DNA of 64,000 nt. Origin: Coenobita brevimanus. Taxonomy: Eukaryota > Arthropoda > Malacostraca > Decapoda > Coenobitidae. Within the stretch, counting starts at the first letter, position 1, and every line of letters starts with the position of its first letter. Location of the stretch: assembly GCA_032717465.1 (NCBI GenBank), contig CM064732.1:23153574-23217573 (forward strand). Reading direction: 5' to 3'. The notes under the pieces were generated by a model, which worked only from the letters and a program-made list of their open reading frames with translations, was not told the origin of the DNA and did no database searches. The translations under genes were made by a program, and so were the position numbers. Positions 44,516 to 55,643 of this stretch are shown here, in pieces.

Positions 44516-45603
44516 CACCCTAAATAATTATCTGAGGAATAAGGACAGGACCTCAGTAATAATGAAGATGATTTAATTTACTTCATTTTGCTCTCTTAAC
44601 TAAGAAGTGGGTAATTGTTGTTTTTAGAAAAGAGTAATTCCTATATTAATGCCATGGAAATAAAGTGGATGGAAAGATAGATAGGAAAAATAACTTTTTA
44701 TTATTATTAACTGGTTTTATTAATTGTTCTTAACTTGTTAGGTGAAATAACTTTTTACTGTTTATTTGGGAACATGAACTTTAATTTTTCCAGTGATGAA
44801 CTATAGAAAAACACAGAAACTATGAAACTGAACACCTTCCTTTTCAGAATCCACAACACCTTAACCATACTAATTACATGTGATAGTTCCGAGCCATAGA
44901 TTTTAAAACTCTGTACGGGATAGTAAAGATTTCAAACACTGTACGTGATAGTAACCACAACGGAGAGTTTTACTGATAACAACAAACCGAAAGGCAAATA
45001 CCATAATAGGGAATGTTCAAGAAGGAAGATGGACAAAACCTGGTTAAGCAAAATTAAGAAGAAACTAAGGAAATTCTGGAAATAAACATAATTTAGTGAC
45101 AGCTTAAGAATTTTCTCACATTGAAAACATGTTTTTTGTGCATTTTAGCAAAAGACACAGTTGCTGAATAAGGACATAGCTCACTATGCTTTTGAAAAGA
45201 GAAAATAATAAAGAACAACTTTATTCATTTAGCTCATTCCATGTGATAATCATCACTTATAGTTTTAAATGGTCTGATGATAGTGTACGAGGTTATTGCA
45301 GGCAGCTTCTAATCTCTTTAAATTGAGAGATCTCCCTATTAATTTAAAATAAGAGTGACGGTGGCAAAAAAATAAATAAATAAAACAGATAAATAAATGC
45401 ACTATCGCATTCGAGGATGTTTTGTAAATTGTTACTTACCTCTTCACAACAAGAGATTTGCCAAAGCTAAGCACATCACTGCACTGAGTGGATTAATTAT
45501 GAAGAGGAGATAAAGAGAGACTGGAAACATTAGAAAGCCAAAAAATAATATGGGAAGACATTAATGATCTAGTATCTCTATCTCCATTAACACGATGAAG
45601 TCA
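44516..45603. other. No recognisable gene
   Basis: AT-rich DNA without recognisable features apart from a short AATA-type run near 45368-45400. Confidence 0.45.
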
Positions 45604-46198
45604 TTAACTATATTTTTCTCCCTCCATGCAAATTATATTCAACTTCCAGTGGACTTGCTGTAGTCCTAGAACACTAACGTCTATCGTGACTAACGCCACC
45701 ACTAACGTGGGGAGAAATATAACCCATTTCCGGAAAATGAAAGAATATAGTTTTATTCAAATTTATTCAATCGGCAAGTATACATAGCAAATATAGCCTT
45801 TGCACTTTCATTTAACTACCTAATTAGTGACTGGAAACCAAATTCTAACACTAAGAGGAGTGACTGAAAAAAAAGTACTGAAAAAACTAAAAATTACTAT
45901 GTGATTAAAGGAAGAATCCTGAGGTATGAAGACGACAGCAGCTGAGGAGTTGATCATTGGCAAACACACACCCAGGTCATGGGAGCCTCAGCTGGTGGAG
46001 CCACAGCCTTCTGGCAGCACTAGGAGCTTTGTTGGGGGGAACAAAAAATGGGTATTTTTTTTTGAGTCATAAAACAAGTGATGTCCAATGACAATTTTTT
46101 TACTATTATTTACCCCTGTAAATGAACACAATCTGATAATTATTGATCACAATAGCTATAGCCATTAATTTCACAGAAAATTTCATGGATTTCTCCTC

Positions 46199-46545
46199 CG
46201 AAAATTCTTTTCCAATCGAAATGAACATTATAATGCAAGTATGTTCCATTTTATGATATATTTTACACCAAAAATGCTGTGCTTGAACTAACAATTACAA
46301 ATGTACACAGGAATGTACAACATCTGTACATGAGTACAGATGTAGGCTACTTATCTCAAAATAGTGATTTACCAAAAATTCTTTTCCAATCAAAACGAAC
46401 ACTATAATGCATGTATGTTTCATTCTACCTTATACCTTACACCAAATATGCTGTACTTGAACTAATAATTACATGTGTGCACAAGAATGTACAACGTATG
46501 TGCATGAGCACATTATCTGAAAATAATGGTTTTCCTGAAAAATCG
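46199..46545. repeat. Tandem repeat inside the piggyBac left end, period about 175 bp
   Basis: About 46199-46373 and 46374-46545 align ('attcttttccaatc', 'atgctgtgcttgaacta' and 'atgctgtacttgaacta', 'gaatgtacaac'). A partial third copy begins near 46540. Confidence 0.85.
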
Positions 46546-46699
46546 TTTCCCATCAATACGAGTATGGACATGAGTCCAGTAATACTTATCTCAAAATACT
46601 GTAATGACTTATTCAAAAAATTCTTCTTACTCTTCATGGATCAGTAATACAGTATAAATAAGTGATGATGACCACTTCAAGAAACATATTAACTCACCT

Positions 46700-49010
46700 G
46701 TTATTATGCACAATCCAGACACAGGGTAAACATGGCGAGGGCATATAGGTCTACGGTAGACATGGCACCCGTGTCGTGTCGTCCTGTCTTCACTCCTGGA
46801 ACACATGATGCACCTCACCATGATAGATCTACTCTCAGCCAGCACTGGGTGTTCAGGGTCTGCTGTGTGCCAGGTGTAGGGATGTCGCAGATGCTGGCGA
46901 TGAGAGTCTTGAGGGGTCTTGGCAGATTTGGGGAGCTGATCCTTTGTTGTGCCAACAGCCTGAGGACGCCATTAAATCCTGCCCTGTGCTGATTTTCACT
47001 GTGAATGATCCATGAGTTGACGACACAGGCATTGATCATCCTGTAGAACACACACAGTGGCCATCTTTTGGAGCATCTCCCTTGCACATGAGCAGAATGC
47101 ACACATTTGGTCAAATGTGTCCACTCCACCCTTTGTATGGTTGTAAAACTCTCTTATTTCAGGATTGCCAGCAGTCCCCAGGGTTGGCTGTGTGAGCATC
47201 GAAGACAATAGATGCACCAACTTCTTTTTCTTCTGGGCTGTTGTAGGGACATAGAGATGAGAGCAATTTCTTTAGCGAACAAGAAGGCACTTGATCCAAG
47301 CCTACATGAATCTCTGTCTTTCAATTCCTTAGGAACCTCCTTTTTGTTCCTCTTCAGTTTCCCCACATGGGTCATGCTGCCGTTGTTCAGTAAATAGCTG
47401 ACAGGGGGCACTGATGTATATCAGTTGTCTGGGTTTACGTTTCTGTTGCTCTGGTGGTACTGCCTTGTGAGCTCTTTGGTGAAGTTAATGGCCAAGGCTT
47501 AAGCCTTTGGGGGGTTTTGTTCCTTGCCCCCCCCCCCCTTCCCAAGTAGGGAATCACCAACAGTAGGTGTTTGGTGTCATTATCAACAGCCAGGACAGTC
47601 TTGAGGCCATATTTGGCAGGTTTGTTGGGGATGTACATGCGAAAGGGTCACCTGTCTCTGAATCCCAGCAGCTGTTCGTCAACAGTCAGGTTTTCAGTCA
47701 GCATGTACATCCTCCCACACCTGTCAAAAGATGTCCCAGATCTTCCTGATTGGTTCTAACTTGTCTGTCCAGTGCCTCTCTTCCCATGTGTCTGGATCAC
47801 CAAACCACAGACATGCTTTCAGGAATGAGAACCATGTCTCAAACATGATACCTGCACGGTACACAGCTGTGCCAGTTGTGGGATTCGACATCTCTCTGGT
47901 GAATAGATGGTTGTCCCTCTGGCACCCACTGAATACCATAATCCCCAGAAGTGCACAAATCTCACCTGGTTCGGTTGGTGCCACTGTAGCTGTTTGCTTG
48001 CCATACTTAGTTTTCCTTCGCATTTTCTTTTTGTTCACCCACAGCACAATTTCGTCTATTATTTCGGCAGGAAACAGCAGCCGAAAGCACTGTTCTGGGT
48101 TGTTTGCACTCTGTGCCTTATGTTGTGGCCATAGGGTGAAGTGAGGGACAATGTTGCGATATGGTGTACGTGCTGTGGGGGATGACTGTGAATGAGAACT
48201 CCACCAAAAGCCAGACGTGCTCTCCACTGTGCTCACGTTGAAGTTAACATATGATGGAGCATCGTCTTCACCTTCGTCACCACAGCTCCTTTTTCTTTTT
48301 CTACGAACAGCAGCAGGGGCAGCAGTAGCAGGAGGAGAAAGAACTGAGGCAACAGCAGTAGCAGAAGTGGAGCATCATCGTCACCATTGTCACCACGACG
48401 TCTTTTTCTTTTTCCCCAACGAACGTCAGGAGGCACAGCAGGGGCAGCAAAAGTAGAAGGAGCAGATGCAGATGCAGGGTCGGGGGATGGAGAGGCAAGG
48501 TAGGCAGAGCTGGCTGATGTAGAGGCAGGTTTGATGGATGCAGAGGCAGTAAGGGCATTAGGGGTTCCTGTAAAGGCGGTTGAGCCATCAGGGGCGCATG
48601 AAGAGGCAGGAGAGTCGGAAGGAAAGGCAGGCATCTGTGGTGAGCCAGGCGGGTAGACAGCGTTGCGGGGAGGCGAGCCGGTGAAAGTGAGAGTGCAAGG
48701 AATGGGAATGCCGGGGAGGGGGGGGAGACGAGACGGGGCCGGCAGGAGGGGGGGGGGGAGTGGAAGGCTCGGGTGTGAAAAGGGGTACGAGCGGTTTGCA
48801 GGGTGTAGATGTCCTGTTTTGTCTCACTGCCCAACCTCATGGTCTCTTCCTCAACCTCTCACTTCCACCAGTATCCTCACTTTCCTCATTAGATGGTGGT
48901 TCAACATAATCCTTATCAGAGTCATTATCATACTACTTCATTTTCAGTTTAATCTTGGTTTTCCTCTGATTCACTTTCACCGGAGATTTCTGGAAACGCA
49001 TTAGTGTGTT
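46700..49010 (-). pseudogene. piggyBac transposase, degenerate
   Basis: Read from about 49010: an acidic N-terminus (S-E-S-E-E-N-Q-D, then Y-V-E-P-P-S-N-E-E-S-E-D); an Ala/Pro/Ser-rich expansion (48634-48400) ending in K-R-K-R-R-R; an N-terminal core (48236-47724, with E-I-I-D-E-I-V-L-W-V-N); N-L-T-V-D-E-Q-L-L-G-F-R-D-R with the first catalytic Asp region at 47676-47684; L-A-V-D-N-D-T-K-H; F-Y-N-H-T-K-G-G-V-D-T-F-D-Q-M with the last catalytic Asp (47129-47154 region); and a cysteine-rich end C-I-M-C-S-R-S. The segment with the second catalytic Asp (usually in a C-D-N-W-F-T-S motif) is not found and appears deleted near 47.4 kb. Several shifts. A live enzyme would cut and paste at TTAA; this one cannot. 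Confidence 0.83.
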
Positions 49011-49062
49011 CAAGTATTCTAATTTCTCGTCTTTATAATATGTCTTTGATATAATTCACTGT

Positions 49063-49245
49063 TCACTCTGAAATGTATTATTTAATACCTGGAAAGAAAA
49101 ACACTTTACAGAACACCATATACAACGTCAGATATCACTTTTATAAGTATTTAGTCACTCAGATATGTATTAAGCAACACCTGAAAGAAAATTATGTAAA
49201 TAAAACACCAAACACAATCTCGATCACTCAGGTGTCAATTCATGC
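49063..49245. repeat. Tandem repeat inside the piggyBac right end, period about 92 bp
   Basis: 49063-49125 and 49155-49218 align ('cactctgaaatgtatta' and 'cactcagatatgtatta', then 'acacctgaaagaaaa'-type text). Confidence 0.7.
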
Positions 49246-49462
49246 AACAATTTGGGGTAAAAATTTCCCAAAATATACTTTATAGCACCCCGCAAGTGAA
49301 ACACACATCATTTCCACCTTCCACGACCGCTGTGTAGGGAGTGGAGGTAGAAGGAGACCCAGGCTCTTCACCCCACTATCACGCGCAGTACAAGTGAGCA
49401 CCCCCTAGTGTAGGGTACCTTCTACCCCATGTTAGTGATCTAGGGGTAGTGAAAAGGTTAAT

Positions 49463-50204
49463 GAAGTATGTAGTCTAAGACTTACGGTTTGTAAATTCTC
49501 ACCTAAGCATCAACAAAACCGCAAGGAGGAAGCAAGACTTGTTTAAAAGTTCATTATCATTCAAGGAGGGACAAGTTGTTTTCTGCCACTGGCACAGCTG
49601 GCATCTCATCACCCTATTTTACACTTAATTCTGCATACAGAATGTTTTTATCCTCTTGTATATTATGCATGTAAACTATTTCAAACATACACAAGCACAA
49701 GCACAATACAAAGTAATACCAAGATTTAGTAAGAAAAATTATCTTTCATTACAATGCTAGAATTTTCTGATTCGTTCTTGACGTTACTAGAAGATTTCAT
49801 CCAGTTTTGAAGTACTGTTATTAGTGAAGTAGATATTGATACTTATTTCGAACTCCTCCGGTTCGAAAGATAAAATGTCCTAAATTTAAGAAGCTTCTGG
49901 GATAACGTTTTTCATCTTGTGTGAGTAGACACCCAAGGGTGGCCCAGACTAAGGCCTGAGGTGACGTGGCTGACCGTGGAGACCCAGGATAGCCTGGCCC
50001 AGTACGGTGGTACAGCGGCAGTGTTCTGCCTCCTACCTTTACTCTGCCATTTTCCCCTTTTCGTCCATCGACGCAATGTAAACATCCCAGTTTTCCATTG
50101 AATTGTTGTCGTCGGAGAAAGAATTTTGTGGTGACGGATGCTCTAATGTTTTAGTCTCTCTTGTACTCCTAATGCCGTTGTATCCCTGTGATGTTCATGC
50201 TCCT
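49463..50204. other. No recognisable gene
   Basis: 49921-50040 is GC-richer than its surroundings ('gtggctgaccgtggagaccc') and may be another repeat, but I cannot assign it. No coding motif. Confidence 0.4.
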
Positions 50205-50419
50205 CATAATTTTTTTTCCTTTGTCAGAAATAACAAGGACGTAGTTCCCAGAATCTCGTATACGAGACTGAAAGCTGTGCAACGACAACTGTGACCATGG
50301 TCTTTTGTATATTCTGATGCTGACATCTGGCATGTCTGGTGTGCCTCATAATGGGCCGTCCCAGTTAGTGGAAAACTTCCAAAAGGGTCACCCAGTCGGA
50401 AAAAGGTTGAACAGCTCTG
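50205..50419 (-). mobile_element. Possible hAT-type terminal fragment
   Basis: Read on the minus strand from 50419 the sequence starts CAGAGCTGTTCAACCTTTTT and continues with 'gactgggtgacccttttgg', a pattern common at hAT element ends. No partner end or target duplication was found, so the extent is a guess. Confidence 0.35.
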
Positions 50420-50600
50420 GTCTGGAGGAAGCAAATACTAAAATAATAATTTCGTCTTATCTTTCTTACAGTCCCTTTTCTCTTCTCGACTCTTCCCCAC
50501 CCCTCCTCTTTTTCCTCATCCCTCAACTCTTCCCCACCAGTCCTCTCTTTCCTCATCCCTTCTCTTTTTCTCCCCTTACCCAATCCCCTTTTGTACTCAA

Positions 50601-52200
50601 GGGATTATAAAGGTGGGACAGGTAACGAATGTGAAGCATGCGAGGATACAAAAAAGTAATGACAGAATATGGGTGAGGATTATATGAAGTGTGAAAGAGA
50701 CAAAGCAGATGAGGTCCGTTTGGGTTCGGACCTTCAGATTTCTGAAGTGGCAGAGTGGTTGCATGGCTTACATGATAATATCTATCGTAGTGTTATTTCA
50801 CCGTTCTCACATTTCACACATTTCTCAGTTCATTCTTTCCTCTCATTTCTACAGTATTCCCCTCCTTCCATCTCCCTCTTCTCCTCCCCTCGTCCCTTAC
50901 TCATTCTCCTCTCTAACTGAAGGAATTAAAAAGGTGTGACAAGTGAGGAATGATCGGTGTGTGATGGCACAGACGGGAGTGCTGACAGAGAAAGATGGAA
51001 GGGGATTACTTGAAGCGAGAGATGAGGCGCAGGAGATGAGGTGCGTTTGGGGTGAGAAGCTGAAACCTCTGGAGTGACCATTGTGTGTTCTGTGACTTGA
51101 TCTTTATATGTAGAGCAATTTTAATAACATTTCTTGCATTTTATTCTCCCTCATCTCATCTTCCCTACTTCACCTTCGCCCTGACGTCTTCCTTTCACTC
51201 CTTTCATCCCCTTCGCTCTGTCGTATTCCCTTCATTCCTTTCATCCCCTTCGCTCTGTCGTCTTCCCTTCACTCCTTTCATCCCCTTCGCTCTGTCGTCT
51301 TCCCTTCACTCCTTTCATCCCCTTCGCTCTGTCGTCATCCCTTCACTCCTTTCATCCCCTTCGCCTCCTCTTCCCTTCTCTCATACCGAAATGGTTAAAA
51401 AGTTAGGACAAGTGATGACTGATAGAAGTGACTGCGGATAAAGGAGACGAGACTGTTTGTGGTTGCAGCTGAAAAAGTTATGTTTCAATCGAGAACGGAG
51501 ACATGGGAGATGAGGTACGCTTGAGTTCAGACGCTAAACCAGTTGAAGGGACGACGTGTCAGTGTAGTACTTCACGTCTTTTACATTACCACAGTATTTT
51601 TCACCTTTCTCATCATTCACACGTTAACCCACTCATCCCATACACCTCTGCCCCTATAACGTTATCCCTTCCCTCGAAACCCCTTCCCATATCTTCTCCC
51701 TCACCCCGTCCTCTGACGTAATGAAGGCGTTAAAAAAGGTGTGATAGTTGCAGAAAGGGAGATGAGAGAAGGCAGAGGAGTCGGAAGCGCTAAAAGAAGA
51801 TAGACGGGCATCATAAGCGAGAGAGGGAGCGGGGATGAAGCTCTGACACTAAATCGTCTGAAGCACAGACATAGTGAAATGATGTGATTTATGCTTTCCG
51901 CTGTATTATTCACATTTCCCTTATTCCCTATCTCCTCCTCTCGTTTCAGTCACTTGGCCCTGATTGTCTACCTTTCCCTCTAAAATTCTCCCCTTCCCTC
52001 TTTCCTTACCCCTTCCTCTCCCCTCCCTTTTTCCCTATCCTTCCCGCCTAATAATAAAGAAGTTATTTTTAAAATGTAGAGAAGTAAGGCACAGTAAGTT
52101 ATCGAGGCTAAAGGATATGAAGTAGAAGATGAAACTTTATCAAGCGTGAAAAGGTGCAGCGAGCGAGGTACGTTTACAGTTAAAGAGAAAATCCTTTGAA
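50601..52200. repeat. Diverged tandem repeat block 1, period about 320-470 bp
   Basis: Each unit starts with a variant of 'aattaaaaaggtgtgacaag' (near 50603, 50924, 51393, 51728 and a weaker one near 52064), continues with a purine-rich part containing 'gatgaggt' and 'tcggac' or 'tcagac', and ends in a CT-rich stretch. The same unit type forms a second block at 60.1-61.2 kb. Frames here are compositional. Confidence 0.75.
51192..51368. repeat. 37-bp minisatellite, about five units
   Basis: Units of 37 bases built on 'ccttcactcctttcatcccc' plus 'ttcgctctgtcgtcttc', nearly identical to each other, nested in one unit of the larger repeat. Confidence 0.93.
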
Positions 52201-52223
52201 GCGCCGAAGATGTTGTGTGATAT

Positions 52224-52224
<1 letters not shown>

Positions 52225-52319
<95 letters not shown>
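52225..52319. repeat. (CA)n-(TA)n compound microsatellite
   Basis: (CA)n at about 52225-52278 then (TA)n to 52319. Confidence 0.96.
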
Positions 52320-52322
<3 letters not shown>

Positions 52323-53177
52323 TTGGCTGGATATATAGTATAAGATTCCCCACGGGCACCTCAGTTGTTGATATTATTCTACGAAGATATGGCCGTCCAG
52401 CATTGTCTTGTTACAGGAAGGTGGAACGTCTCCACCTTCGCCACAGGAAAGCTTCACTGGATGTGGATTTCTTGCAGCACTGCAAGATGTATAATGTGAT
52501 CCCCAGGTTTTTGTATTTCAGATCTAGTTTAAAGAATTTTACACACAGTAAACTTTACAGGTCTGTTCTGTTTAAACTATTAAATTATGAAATAAAGCAA
52601 AAGGAAAAATATTCAAAGCAGCTGGGAATAGATTATTTCTTAAATCTTCAAGAACTAAAGAATAAAGTTTCCTGGCTTGATTTTAAGGTCTTAAACAACC
52701 AGATTCATAAAAATAACACAGAGAAACTCAAGAAGACTAAGGATATTCATAATAAAAAACTGGTCAAATTAGGAATTCCCATTTACTCTAGTGTAGATAA
52801 ACATAAAGTAATCATAAACCTTTCCAGTAGGACATTGACAGATGAAGAGGAAGATGCACTGAAATTCGGTCTCGATTTTTCCTTGCCAGTCTCCAAGCCA
52901 AATTTTGTATCCCACTTTTTGAGTTTTGAAAAGTTAATTTACACCATATCCAGACTAAGAATTTATAATCCTAATAATGATTCGTCAGTTTGGACTCGAA
53001 CTGTTGAAAGTATCAGTTCAATAGCTCATAATACCTTTAAAGATTTTGGTAATTTCTCAAGGTCAGTATTCGGTAAAGACAAGGTCAGAATACTTAATCA
53101 ACTGAAGACTGATACAAACCTGAAATAAATAAATATGTAGTTGAAAATCATCTTGATTCTCCTTGGCTGGATATATA

Positions 53178-53182
<5 letters not shown>
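52320..53182 (+). mobile_element. N-terminal Penelope-like fragment flanked by 23-bp direct repeats
   Basis: The 23-bp sequence beginning 'tccttggctggatatatagt' occurs at 52320-52342 and 53160-53182, each beside (TA)n. Between them lies about 0.8 kb whose plus-strand frame encodes the N-terminal part of a Penelope-like protein, without the RT core or GIY-YIG domain. The repeats could be a target-site duplication from insertion of a truncated copy, or remnants of terminal repeats; the first is simpler. Confidence 0.65.
52343..53128 (+). pseudogene. Penelope-like element N-terminal domain (no RT core)
   Basis: One uninterrupted frame ending in a stop at 53126-53128. It has no ATG near its start and is open upstream into the microsatellite, so it is a 5'-truncated fragment. 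Landmarks are I-L-R-R-Y-G-R-P-A-L-S, D-V-D-F-L-Q-H-C, N-V-I-P-R-F-L, then V-I-N-L-S-S-R-T-L-T-D-E-E-E-D-A-L-K-F-G-L, and a final [17 protein letters not shown], the segment that in intact elements leads directly into RT motif 1. Lys/Asn-rich and very different in codon use from the LINEs nearby. The stop comes just where RT should begin, so sequence was lost there. Confidence 0.75.

Positions 53183-53245
<63 letters not shown>
53183..53245. repeat. (TA)n microsatellite
   Basis: TA run between the Penelope-like fragment and a small inverted-terminus segment. Confidence 0.96.
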
Positions 53246-53248
<3 letters not shown>

Positions 53249-53424
53249 ATTGGCACCCAGTGTCCTCAATATGGGACGAAACTGGGCATTTTCAAAATTT
53301 AATAAAGAGGGAACCCCCGGGTAGGGACCTATGAGCTTCGCTACTATGAGCCGACAGGCGGAGGGGGTATGCCTAGCACTCTTCCAGCAAAGTCCCTCGC
53401 ATGGGAGTTCTAGGACCCAATGGG
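53246..53424. repeat. Small segment with inverted termini between two (TA)n tracts
   Basis: 179 bases starting CCCATTGG and ending CCAATGGG (10 of 12 terminal bases complementary), bordered on both sides by (TA)n. Near the left end nested stems can form (CCCAGT with ACTGGG outside, GTCC with GGAC-like inside). No coding. It could be a MITE inserted in a TA run or a Penelope terminal-repeat fragment. Confidence 0.45.

Positions 53425-53427
<3 letters not shown>

Positions 53428-53494
<67 letters not shown>
53428..53494. repeat. (TA)n microsatellite
   Basis: TA run directly upstream of the truncated LINE copy E; open in one frame as alternating Ile-Tyr. Confidence 0.96.
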
Positions 53495-53497
<3 letters not shown>

Positions 53498-55297
53498 GAT
53501 GAGGAATTTGGAAGGAATTTGAGTGTAAAGTGGAGGGACTGTAAGAAAATGTTCTGGAAAGAGGTGAAAAGAGTAAGACAGGGTGGAAGTGAAGTGAGCA
53601 GGGGAGTGAAAGATAAAAATGGTAGATTACTAGTGGAGAAGGGAGAAAAAGTGAGCAGATGGAGAGAACACTTTAAGGAATTGTTGAACATGGAGGATGG
53701 AAGTAATGCGAGTATAAGTGGCTGTGGAATGGCTGGAAGAAGGAGGGAGGTGAGAAGACAGGAAGAAATCAGTAGGATAGAAGTTGTGGAAGCAATGAAG
53801 AAAGTTAAATCAGGGAAAGCCCCAGGAATTGATGGAGTGTGTGGCGAAATGCTGAAGCATGGGGGAGAGATAGTAGTAGAATGGATGTGGAAGATGTGCA
53901 GATTGGCCTGGGAGGAAGGTACAGTTCCGGAGGATTGGAAGTCAGGTATAATTATTCCCTTGTACAAAGGAAAAGGGGAAAAAGAAGTGTGTGGTAATCA
54001 TAGGGGCATTTGTCTTCTTAGTATAATAGGAAAAGTATATGGTAGGATACTTATTGACAGAGTTAGAGAAAGAACAGAGAAATTAGTTGGAGAAGAACAG
54101 GGAGGCTTTAGGAAGGGAAGAGGTTGTGTAGATCAGATATTCATTCTCAGATCTTTAGTGGAAAAGTTTCTAGAGAAGGGAAAGAAGTTGTATGCGGCTT
54201 TCATGGATTTGGAGAAAGCATATGACAGGGTGGATAGACTAGGATTGTGGAAAGTGTTAAGAATATATGGAATAGATGGGAAGTTGTTGAATGCTGTGAA
54301 GAGTATGTACGATGGTGCGAAGGCTGCAGTGCGTGTGGATGGTGAACTAAGTGAATTTTTCTCTTTGAAAGTTGGTTTGAAACAGGGATGTGTCATGTCC
54401 CCATGGTTGTTCAATCTGTACATGGATGGGGTAATAAAAGAGGTACAAGGTAGGGTAGTGGATGTTGGAGTGGCCCTGGTGAGAGAGGATAGTGTTTGGA
54501 AACTCCCTGTACTGTTGTTTGCAGATGATACCGTGTTGTTGAGTGAAGACGAAGGGGAGCTGCAAGGCTTGGTGGATGAGTTTGGGAGAGTGTGTAAGAA
54601 ACAGAATCTAAAGGTGAATGTAGGGAAGAGTAAAGTGATGGTCTTTGAGAGAGGTGAAGTCAGTGAATGTACAGCGAGGTTGGATGGTGAGAAATTGGAA
54701 AATGTGAGTACGTTTAAGTACTTGGGTAGTGTGATGAGTAAGGATGGAGGTTTGGAGGGTGAAGTGCTTGAAAGGGTACAGCAGGGAAGAAAGGTTGCTG
54801 GTTCTTTGAAAGCAGTGATAAGAAACAGGGAAGTGAGCATGGAAGTGAAAAAGTTACTACATGACAGTATTGTGATACCAACTCTAACGTACGGAAGTGA
54901 AGCTTGGACGTTGTTGGAAGGACACAAGTCAAGAGTGAGAGCCGTGGAAATGAGTTATTTAAGAGGAGCCTGTGGAGTCACATGGAGAGACAGGCTGACG
55001 AATGAGGATATAATGGAGCGTTGTGGTGTTGATGTGGATGTGATAGGAAGCGTTATGAGGAACACACTGAGGTGGTTTGGCCATGTGGAGAGGATGGAGG
55101 GTCAAAGACTGACGAAGAGAGTGTATGTGATTGAGGTGGAGGGGGAAAGAGGGAGGGGGAGGCCGAGGATGAGATGGAGAGATGGGTTGGAGAGGTATAT
55201 GAGAGAGGGGGGTGTGAGTTGGAAGCAGGGGAGTGAAATGGCAGGGGACAGGGCGACTTGGAGGCGATTTGTTTGTGGCCACCCCAAACGGGATTGA
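53495..55297 (+). CDS. LINE reverse transcriptase, unbroken frame
   Basis: About 600 codons without a stop, ending at 55297; the frame stays open upstream through the (TA)n and has an ATG at 53420, but that start is outside the element. In order: linker with [58 protein letters not shown] (catalytic Asp); [23 protein letters not shown] (catalytic box, 54518-54529); [35 protein letters not shown]. All RT catalytic residues are present. It would copy element RNA in the nucleus; whether it is expressed cannot be seen. Confidence 0.88.
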
Positions 55298-55328
55298 GGC
55301 GTCTGGCAATAGATAGATAGATAGATAG
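53495..55328 (+). mobile_element. RTE-like LINE, 5' truncated, RT frame intact (copy E)
   Basis: Plus strand. It starts abruptly at the EN-RT linker (D-E-E-F-G-R-N-L-S) immediately after (TA)n, runs through the whole RT and C-terminal region, and ends in 'ggcgtctggcaat' plus (AGAT)n at 55310-55328. The unbroken frame and close similarity to copy B/C indicate a young insertion. 5' truncation is the usual outcome of incomplete target-primed reverse transcription. The endonuclease is absent, so this copy is not autonomous. Confidence 0.92.
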
Positions 55329-55336
55329 ATATATAT
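55306..55336. repeat. (GATA)n/(TA) junction shared by two LINE tails
   Basis: The (AGAT)n tail of copy E (plus) runs directly into the tail side of copy F (minus) through a short TA run. Confidence 0.9.
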
Positions 55337-55643
55337 ACCTAGGCTGCTTCCCCCAAGGAAAGGGAGGTAGCCGAGACAGGACGACACACTCCCCAATTAC
55401 TCATCCATTCAAACACATTCATTCGCATCTTAGCCCCAAGGGGAGAACGGACAGATCCTCACCGCACCACACCGCACAAGGGTCAACTGTGCAATGCAAT
55501 CAGTGACATCCACAGCAGGGCCCTACAGCAGAGCTGGTTTACCCCTGCCACATCATAACAGACCCATCCCCTTACCCGCACCTGACCTGACTAGCTGATC
55601 AGACCAAATGCGGGAGAATATCCCCTCAGGGCTGCGTCATCAC

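Larger units (their letters stand above)
45604..49462 (-). mobile_element. Degenerate piggyBac element
   Basis: The right end is fixed by TTAA at 49459-49462 followed inward (minus strand) by CCTTTTCACTACCCCTAGAT and 'cactaacatgggg'. The left end has the related inward sequences 'ctagaacactaacgtc' and 'cactaacgtggggag' near 45665-45715; the nearest outside TTAA is at 45604-45607, so that boundary is tentative. Between them lies a minus-strand piggyBac transposase remnant, and short tandem repeats sit inside each end. Confidence 0.75.

Noticed and set aside
48301..48840. 179-residue Leu/Pro-rich minus frame
   Set aside because: Alternative-frame shadow of the Ala/Pro/Ser-rich N-terminal expansion of the piggyBac transposase.
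53256..53285. 'ggacgaaac' as the end of a hammerhead
   Set aside because: The CTGATGA half is missing; only nested hairpins are present, so no ribozyme is claimed.
54133..54927. 264-residue minus-strand frame
   Set aside because: Shadow of the real plus-strand reverse transcriptase frame, which has all RT motifs.
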